The notes under the pieces were generated by a model. That model worked only from the letters and a program-made list of their open reading frames with translations, searched no databases and was not told the origin of the DNA. 64,000 bases of DNA from Winogradskyella psychrotolerans (GTDB lineage: Bacteria > Bacteroidota > Bacteroidia > Flavobacteriales > Flavobacteriaceae), in NCBI RefSeq assembly GCF_018860565.1, contig NZ_JAHKPS010000022.1, forward strand, positions 423,195-487,194, read 5' to 3'. The translations under genes and the position numbers were made by a program. Of the stretch, positions 47,798-53,974 are shown piece by piece (the first letter of the stretch is position 1; every line of letters begins with the position of its first letter).

Positions 47798-49342
47798 ATG
47801 AACAAGGAATTAATCGTAAGATCAAGTTCAGATATTGTTGATTTTGCCTTATTAAAAGATGGAAAACTTATTGAATTACACAAAGACGAAGAGGACAATG
47901 ACTTTGCGGTAGGCGATATTTTTATTGCCAAAATCCGTAAAGTTATGCCTGGTCTAAACGCTGCGTTTGTAAACGTAGGGTATGAGAAAGATGGTTTTTT
48001 ACACTATCATGATCTAGGACCGCAATTGCCTTCGCTTTTAAAATTCATTAAGCGTGTAAGCACAGGGAAATTAAGGGATTACACCCTTAAAGACTTTCCT
48101 ATGGAAAAGGATTTAGATAAAAATGGCAGCATTGCGAATGCCATAAAATCGAATCAATCCATATTAGTACAAGTAGTAAAAGAACCAATCTCTACAAAGG
48201 GACCACGCATTAGCTCAGAATTGTCTATTGCAGGAAGATACATTGTCTTGGTACCGTTTTCTAATCGTATTTCAATTTCACAAAAAATTGAATCGCAAGA
48301 AGAAAAAGACCGCTTAAAAAGACTCGTAAAAAGTATTACACCTAAAGGGTTTGGAGTTATTATTCGTACTGTCGCAGAAGGCAAAAAAGTTGCCGAGCTC
48401 GATACTGATTTACAAAATTTGCTGGATCGATGGACAGCAATGTGTAAAAAACTGTACAAAGCACATCACCCAACAAAAGTATTGGGAGAAATGAATAAAG
48501 CATCCTCAATTTTGAGAGATATTTTTAACGATTCATTCTCTGGTATTGTTGTAGATGATGAAGAAATGTATGTACAAGTAAAAGATTATGTGCAGCAAAT
48601 TGCACCAAAAAAAGAATCTATAGTGAAGTACTATAAAAATGGTGTTCCAATTTTTGAAAAATATGGCATAGAACGTCAGATTAAAACATCATTTGGTAGA
48701 ACTGTCTCTATGGCAAAAGGCGCTTACTTGGTAATAGAACATACCGAAGCCCTTCATGTTGTAGATGTAAACAGTGGTAATCGCTCTAATAAAGAGAAAA
48801 ACCAAGAAGACACTGCTTTAGAAGTCAACATGATTTCAGCCCAAGAAATTGCTCGCCAATTACGATTACGTGATATGGGCGGCATTATCGTTGTCGATTT
48901 TATAGATATGGGCAAAGCAGAAAATAGAAAAAAGCTTTATAATTATCTTAGAGATGAGATGAAAGATGATAAAGCAAAGCACAAAATATTGCCGCCGAGT
49001 AAGTTTGGATTAGTGCAAATCACCAGACAACGCGTTAGGCCAGAACGCAATATTAAAACGAAAGAAGAAAATCCGAATTTAGTAGGAGGAGATGAAATCG
49101 AAGCACCAATTAAAGTGGTAGAACGTATTAATCAAGATTTACAACGTATTTTCAAAAAAGACTATAAAAAGGTAACACTTAATACACACCCTTTTATAGC
49201 AGCCTTTTTAACCAAAGGGTTTCCATCAGTGCGTTCAAAGTGGTTTTTTGAACATAAAAAATGGGTAAAAGTTTTACCTAGAGATGCTTACACTTATCTT
49301 GAATATCATTTTTTTGATAAAAATGGTAACAAAATCAAATAA
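47798..49342 (+). CDS. rng: Ribonuclease E/G family protein
   Basis: 514 residues. Endoribonuclease of the RNase E/G family, involved in rRNA processing and mRNA decay. N-terminal S1 RNA-binding domain (VGDIFIAKIRKVMPGLNAAFVNVGYEKDGFLH), 5' sensor region, and the DNase I-like catalytic part with the two metal-binding Asp in VVDVNSG and IIVVDFIDMG. The CPxCxG zinc-link of proteobacterial enzymes is missing: after VQITRQRVRPE the chain runs through KTKEENPNLVGGDEIEAP. No large C-terminal scaffold, so it is the RNase G-sized form. The 5' leader after the preceding terminator is about 140 nt and contains the palindrome GGATATTATATCC (47723-47735). Confidence 0.95.
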   Translation: MNKELIVRSSSDIVDFALLKDGKLIELHKDEEDNDFAVGDIFIAKIRKVMPGLNAAFVNVGYEKDGFLHYHDLGPQLPSLLKFIKRVSTGKLRDYTLKDFPMEKDLDKNGSIANAIKSNQSILVQVVKEPISTKGPRISSELSIAGRYIVLVPFSNRISISQKIESQEEKDRLKRLVKSITPKGFGVIIRTVAEGKKVAELDTDLQNLLDRWTAMCKKLYKAHHPTKVLGEMNKASSILRDIFNDSFSGIVVDDEEMYVQVKDYVQQIAPKKESIVKYYKNGVPIFEKYGIERQIKTSFGRTVSMAKGAYLVIEHTEALHVVDVNSGNRSNKEKNQEDTALEVNMISAQEIARQLRLRDMGGIIVVDFIDMGKAENRKKLYNYLRDEMKDDKAKHKILPPSKFGLVQITRQRVRPERNIKTKEENPNLVGGDEIEAPIKVVERINQDLQRIFKKDYKKVTLNTHPFIAAFLTKGFPSVRSKWFFEHKKWVKVLPRDAYTYLEYHFFDKNGNKIK

Positions 49343-49352
49343 TATCTATTAG

Positions 49353-49386
49353 AAAAGCCCAACTAAAAATTTTAGTTGGGCTTTTT
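49353..49386. terminator. Intrinsic terminator between convergent rng and BI-1 genes
   Basis: AAAAGCCCAACTAAAA pairs with TTTTAGTTGGGCTTTT with a tiny loop, A run before and T run after. Can stop both the plus-strand rng transcript and the minus-strand BI-1 transcript. Confidence 0.9.
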
Positions 49387-49406
49387 ATTTTATTGACCAT
49401 TTTAAA

Positions 49407-50114
49407 TTAATCTCTAGACATAAAAATTCTAAGGATATACCAAAATAATAACATTAAAGACGCAAACAAGCCTAAGGCTGCAGGAATGTAATCTTCAACA
49501 CCATAAGTTTTCATTAAATTAGATGTTTGGTATAAAATAGATCCTCCGGCTAATAAACACATACCTACAGAAAACCATAAGCCTAAGTCAAAACCAAATA
49601 AGGAACCTGCAATTATTAATCCAATAGCAATAAAGAAACCAATGGTTAATCCTGTTTTTAGAAATGAAAAATCAGTTTTTGTCATTAGTACGGTTGCAGA
49701 TAATCCTGTAAATAGGGCTAAGGTTATTATAGAGGCTTGGTAAAGAAGATCTGAGCCCGCAGGTCCCATTAATTCTGTAACAATATATAGCATAGGTACA
49801 AAAATTAAAGCTTCAAAAAAGATATAAATTCCGTAAGCTAAATATTGTTTGTTTTTATCTGTTGTACGCATTGCCATACCTTCGGCATAATTGGTTGCTA
49901 GCATAAAACCACCTAACATTAATAGCCATTTATAGCCTAGAGTCATAGATAACATAAACTCAACTATAGTTTCACTTTGTAAGAGTAAATACTCAAATAA
50001 CACAAAGACAAGTACACCTGCGGCAACATGTGAATATGTTTTTTTGTAAAAAGCAACACGATCCACTTCTGAAAGGCTATTGACCATTATTTTTTCGGGG
50101 AATTGATTTTCCAT
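49407..50114 (-). CDS. Bax inhibitor-1/YccA family membrane protein
   Basis: 235 residues with about seven transmembrane segments, beginning FYKKTYSHVAAGVLVFVLFEYLL, an adequate match to the BI-1/YccA family; the Asp-bearing last helix region (GVEDYIPAALGLFASLMLLFWYILRIF) is present. Members are calcium-leak channels or regulators of membrane proteases such as FtsH in other bacteria. Inner membrane. Own transcription unit between two hairpins. Confidence 0.92.
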   Translation of the reverse strand: MENQFPEKIMVNSLSEVDRVAFYKKTYSHVAAGVLVFVLFEYLLLQSETIVEFMLSMTLGYKWLLMLGGFMLATNYAEGMAMRTTDKNKQYLAYGIYIFFEALIFVPMLYIVTELMGPAGSDLLYQASIITLALFTGLSATVLMTKTDFSFLKTGLTIGFFIAIGLIIAGSLFGFDLGLWFSVGMCLLAGGSILYQTSNLMKTYGVEDYIPAALGLFASLMLLFWYILRIFMSRD

Positions 50115-50176
50115 TTTAAATTTAAAAATTGATTAGTTTAACTAATGTATGTAATTTCAGTTGTAATTCAAATAAA

Positions 50177-50200
50177 AAAGCTCTGAGTAATCAGAGCTTT
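50177..50200 (-). terminator. Intrinsic terminator of the zinc metallopeptidase gene
   Basis: AAAGCTCTGA-gtaa-TCAGAGCTTT perfect 10-bp stem; on the minus strand it is followed by a T run. Located 26 nt after the stop codon of the gene at 50226. Confidence 0.85.
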
Positions 50201-50225
50201 AATTGTGTTTATATGTTTTAAGCTG

Positions 50226-50930
50226 TTAGTCTCTACCTCCAAACACCTGAAGTGCCCAATATAATAAAGAAGCCAATGCTCCAATAGCAGCCACCAAATA
50301 TGTTCTTGCAGCCCATTTAAGTGCGTCTTCAGAACCTTTATATTCTTCTGGTGTTACCATGTTTTTATTCTTTAACCATGCTAAAGCTCTATTACTAGCA
50401 TCATATTCTACAGGTAACGTGATAAAGCTAAATAGTGTTGCAAAGCCCATAAAGACTAATCCAGCAACGGCTACCCAATAACCTAAACCAACTCCTGCTG
50501 CAGCTCCTAAAACTAAACCTCCAATAACTAACCATTGCGACATTCCAGACGTAACGCTTACAATTGGTACTAATGCAGAACGCATACCTAAAGCGCTATA
50601 AGCTTGTGCATGTTGTACGGCGTGTCCACATTCGTGAGCAGCAACAGCAGCAGAAGCTGCATTTCTTTGGTTGTAAACAGATTCACTTAGGTTTACGGTT
50701 TTATTTTTTGGATTGTAATGATCGGTTAATTGTCCTGGTGTAGAAATTACTTCAACATCATAAATTCCATTGTCAGCCAACATTTTTTCTGCAATCTCTC
50801 TTCCAGATAAGCCATTTCTTAGTTGTACTTTAGAGTACTTAGCGAATTTACGTTTAAGTTGGCTACTTACTAACCAGCTCACTAAAGCAATAGCACCAAT
50901 TAATATGTAATATCCTAGCATTCCACTCAT
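50226..50930 (-). CDS. Neutral zinc metallopeptidase (YugP family)
   Basis: 234 residues. N-terminal membrane segment (YILIGAIALVSWLVSS), the zinc-binding motif HECGHAVQHA of gluzincin type (HExxH variant HECGH) at about 117-126, further hydrophobic segments (GLVLGAAAGVGLGYWVAVAGLVFMG), and LPVEYDASNRALAWL with the putative third ligand region. Matches the YugP/DUF zinc peptidase family, a membrane-embedded protease with unknown substrates. Confidence 0.92.
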   Translation of the reverse strand: MSGMLGYYILIGAIALVSWLVSSQLKRKFAKYSKVQLRNGLSGREIAEKMLADNGIYDVEVISTPGQLTDHYNPKNKTVNLSESVYNQRNAASAAVAAHECGHAVQHAQAYSALGMRSALVPIVSVTSGMSQWLVIGGLVLGAAAGVGLGYWVAVAGLVFMGFATLFSFITLPVEYDASNRALAWLKNKNMVTPEEYKGSEDALKWAARTYLVAAIGALASLLYWALQVFGGRD

Positions 50931-51033
50931 AATTTGAAATTTTTAATTCATGTAAATTTACTAAATGAATAGCAAATAGTAAGCCAAATTTGAGTTAAGA
51001 AATTTTGTCAGGATTATTTATGACAGTATTAGT

Positions 51034-52134
51034 TTATACGGCATCAACAGACCAATTGAAAGCTTCGGCTATTTCTTCGTATACAATTCTACCATTTACA
51101 ATATTTAGACCTTTAGCTAGCATAGGATCCTTTTCACAAGCTTTTTCCCATCCTTGGTTTGCTAGACGCAACACATAAGGTAAGGTTACATTAGTTAATG
51201 CTAAAGTTGATGTGTATGGTACAGCACCAGGCATATTAGCGACACAATAATGCACCACATCATCAATAATATAAGTTGGGTCTTCGTGTGTTGTTGCTTT
51301 AGTTGTTTCTATACAACCACCTTGATCAACGGCAACATCTACCAAAACTGTACCTGGTCGCATATATTTAAGCATATCTCTAGTAATTAATTTGGGGGCT
51401 TTTGCGCCCTTAACTAATATACCGCCAATAATTAAATCGTGATCTTTTATACGCTTTCTAATATTGTATTCGCTCGAGAATTCTGTCACTACATGACTAG
51501 GCATTACATCATTCACATAGCGCAACTGTTTCATGTTAATATCCATAATAGTGACATGAGCACCTAAACCAGCAGCCATTTTTGCTGCTTGAATACCAAC
51601 GATGCCAGCCCCTAAAACTAAGACACGTCCTGGTGGTACACCTGGAACTCCTCCTAATAATACTCCACGTCCTTTAATAGGTTTTTCTAAATATTTTGCC
51701 CCTTGTTGTATTGCCATTCTTCCAGCAACTTCAGACATTGGTGTTAATAATGGCAGAGAACCATCTTTGTCTTCAACAGTTTCGTAAGCAATACAAACAG
51801 CTTTACTTTTTAACATGGCTTTTGTTAGTGGTTCGCTAGAGGCAAAATGAAAATAAGTAAATACCACATGATACGATTGTATTAAAGGGTACTCTTCAGC
51901 AATAGGTTCTTTTACTTTTACAATCATGTCACTAGAGGTGTACACGTCTTCAATAGTATTCAAAACAATGGCACCAGCGTCAATATAGTCTAAGTCTGAA
52001 AAACCACTACCCAATCCGGCCGATTTTTGTACGTAAACAACGTGTTTGTTTTTTGTTAATTCAAAAACACCAGCTGGTGTCATTCCAACTCTGTTTTCAT
52101 TGTTTTTGATTTCTTTTGGGACTCCGATTTTCAT
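51034..52134 (-). CDS. ald: Alanine dehydrogenase
   Basis: 366 residues. NAD-dependent interconversion of L-alanine and pyruvate with ammonia. Catalytic Lys75 (VKVKEP) and His96 (FTYFHFA) are at the canonical positions; the NAD-binding Rossmann motif is VLVLGAGIVGIQAAKMAAGLGAHV; DVAVDQGGCIETT, HYCVANMPGAVPYTST and the C-terminal block are diagnostic. Preceded by a gap of 432 bp containing repeat remnants; no close promoter match found. Confidence 0.97.
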   Translation of the reverse strand: MKIGVPKEIKNNENRVGMTPAGVFELTKNKHVVYVQKSAGLGSGFSDLDYIDAGAIVLNTIEDVYTSSDMIVKVKEPIAEEYPLIQSYHVVFTYFHFASSEPLTKAMLKSKAVCIAYETVEDKDGSLPLLTPMSEVAGRMAIQQGAKYLEKPIKGRGVLLGGVPGVPPGRVLVLGAGIVGIQAAKMAAGLGAHVTIMDINMKQLRYVNDVMPSHVVTEFSSEYNIRKRIKDHDLIIGGILVKGAKAPKLITRDMLKYMRPGTVLVDVAVDQGGCIETTKATTHEDPTYIIDDVVHYCVANMPGAVPYTSTLALTNVTLPYVLRLANQGWEKACEKDPMLAKGLNIVNGRIVYEEIAEAFNWSVDAV

Positions 52135-52566
52135 TTTTTAATGATTTATAAGATTAATAGCTTTTGAAAATTACTATTATTAAATCTGATGTTCCAAATT
52201 TGAATGTGCATTTGAAATCATTTTTACGGAATTATTATTTTGAAGGACTTATTTTGAAATAATCTAAAAATAGTTCTGATTTTCAGAGCGATATGATATG
52301 TGTTGAAAGAAAGATAGTTGCGATGGCTTGGTTATGTTGAATAGGTCGCTATACAAAATTTTAGAAATCTATTTCACTCGAACAGGCCAAAGAAATATAT
52401 AATTTTTAATCTGTTACGTCATTTCGAGTAAATTGTAAGAGACGAGTAAAATGTATTGATAAGCTGTTGTTAATGCTGTGTTTCAAATCCGCTGATAACA
52501 CGTTCGCTTTCAAAAATAAAAGTTTGATTAAAAAATGAAATATGATATAACCGCCATGAAATAATT
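52135..52566. other. 432-bp gap with remnants of interspersed repeats
   Basis: No gene seen. TTTCGAGTAAATT (52422-52434) preceded by ACGTCA, and CGAGTAAA repeated at 52425-52432 and 52443-52450, resemble the CGTCATTTCGAGT-type dispersed repeats of flavobacteria. An inverted partner, ATTTCACTCGAA, lies at 52371-52382, so about 60 bp could form an imperfect inverted repeat. The 250 bp next to ald are plain AT-rich spacer. Confidence 0.45.
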
Positions 52567-52995
52567 TTATTTTGAAGTATAGTCGGCTAAGGATACGTTA
52601 TTAACTTTATCATTAATAAACTGAATATAAAGATGCTCCACTTGATTGTTCTCTCGGTTAGGTGCTAATCCTAATTCGTATAGCATAATATCTTTATCAG
52701 ATTTTAAAATCCAACTGGGTTCGCCTAATAAATTTATAACATCTTCTTTCGATTTATCAATTAAAATATGATCATCAATAAGGTCGTCCACCATTTTATG
52801 GCGTGTCATTGGGCGAGATTTCCATTGTTCTTCTGTAAATCGATTTTCAAAAAAGAAATGTAAAGACGTGGCAATGACAAACGAAGAAAATAAAATTAAA
52901 CCTATTTGATTTATTTGATTATTACGATAATCAAAATAATCTTTAAGGCGCTTTCGCTTTTTTAATGGTTCGTTATTTGGCGTATCTAAGTACAT
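52567..52995 (-). CDS. Small membrane protein with BamE/SmpA-like segment, function unknown
   Basis: 142 residues. Basic N-terminus (KKRKRLKDYFDYRNNQ), one transmembrane helix at about 31-50 (IGLILFSSFVIATSLHFFF), then an exported domain with DKSKEDVINLLGEPSWILKSDKDIMLYEL, which resembles the helix-turn-GxP motif of the SmpA/BamE (BLIP-like) fold, and EHLYIQFINDKVNNVSLADY. It has no lipobox, so it is not BamE itself. It follows the RsiV-like gene by 4 nt downstream of leuS and may be co-transcribed with both. Function unassigned. Confidence 0.7.
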   Translation of the reverse strand: MYLDTPNNEPLKKRKRLKDYFDYRNNQINQIGLILFSSFVIATSLHFFFENRFTEEQWKSRPMTRHKMVDDLIDDHILIDKSKEDVINLLGEPSWILKSDKDIMLYELGLAPNRENNQVEHLYIQFINDKVNNVSLADYTSK

Positions 52996-52999
52996 AGCA

Positions 53000-53974
53000 T
53001 TATTCGTTCGTAAGTTCAGTGTAGCTTAGAAAATAAGTGTCTTCACATGGTGACATAGCATGCGGATAATTTGGAATGAGTAATACACCTTCAGCAGTTA
53101 AACTCCATGTTTTGTATGTCCAATAGCTATCGTCAACAAAAGTTTCACACTCTTCGTCTTGGACATCGTTTTCTAAATGTTGGTATTTATCCTTCAATTT
53201 CTGAAAAAAATTAACCTTTGGGTATAAGCTTTCAATATCCTTAACAACATCTAAAGTTTTGAGGTTAAAATTATAAGCGACATTACCATGAGAAGGATGT
53301 GCTCCGCCACAATAGATGCTGTAATTTTTTAAGTAGCTTATAAATTTATCATTGACGAGATTGATGTGGTATGAAATTTCAAACCAAGAATTACAATCTA
53401 AATTGTCTTTGGCATCTTCAAGGTGAATGGCGTCTAAAATAGGATTGAATTTAGCGCGTTGTGCTTTAGTGAAACCATTTCCTAATCTAAATAAGGGCAG
53501 TTTTGAATATTTTTCATGAAACCATACTAACTGCTTGTCTTTATATTGAACAATACTATCTTTAATAAAGGTCAGTTTAGGATTTCTAAAGTCTTCTAAA
53601 GGCTCTTGTTGTGTTTCGGTTAAGACAACGTTGTACGTTTTATCTTTTAATTTGAAATTACCTTCGAGTTGATTGCCTTTTTTGGTTAATTGAAAAACTT
53701 CGTCGGCATCAATAACCGATTCAGGCCTAAAAAAATAGCCATCAATTAACGTGATTTTATCTTTTTTAAAATCACCAGATATTGGAATACTAATGAGTTT
53801 AGAATCATAAAAATAATAGCCATCTAATTCGCCGGAAGTGGAGTCTTTTTCATGTGGATAACTCGTGACCTCTAAATGAATAGGATAATTACCAATAGTA
53901 CCAACATAACTTTGAGACCAACCTATAATTGGCAACAAAGTTATGATGATATATCTTAGAAGTTTACCCAACAA
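53000..53974 (-). CDS. Exported protein with DUF3298/RsiV-like C-terminal region, function unknown
   Basis: 324 residues from a TTG at 53974 (or the next TTG at 53971) that overlaps the end of leuS by 11 nt; no ATG precedes the signal peptide (LLRYIIITLLPIIGWSQS). The N-terminal half is beta-rich (GNYPIHLEV; GELDGYYFYDSKLISIPISG). The YCGGAHPSHGNVAYNFNLKTLDVV segment, followed by CETFVDDSYWTYKTWSLTAEGVLL and PYAM-like ending, resembles the YxGGAHG core of DUF3298/RsiV proteins that bind lysozyme or related ligands. Similarity is by motif only. Likely co-transcribed with leuS. Confidence 0.68.
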   Translation of the reverse strand: MLGKLLRYIIITLLPIIGWSQSYVGTIGNYPIHLEVTSYPHEKDSTSGELDGYYFYDSKLISIPISGDFKKDKITLIDGYFFRPESVIDADEVFQLTKKGNQLEGNFKLKDKTYNVVLTETQQEPLEDFRNPKLTFIKDSIVQYKDKQLVWFHEKYSKLPLFRLGNGFTKAQRAKFNPILDAIHLEDAKDNLDCNSWFEISYHINLVNDKFISYLKNYSIYCGGAHPSHGNVAYNFNLKTLDVVKDIESLYPKVNFFQKLKDKYQHLENDVQDEECETFVDDSYWTYKTWSLTAEGVLLIPNYPHAMSPCEDTYFLSYTELTNE

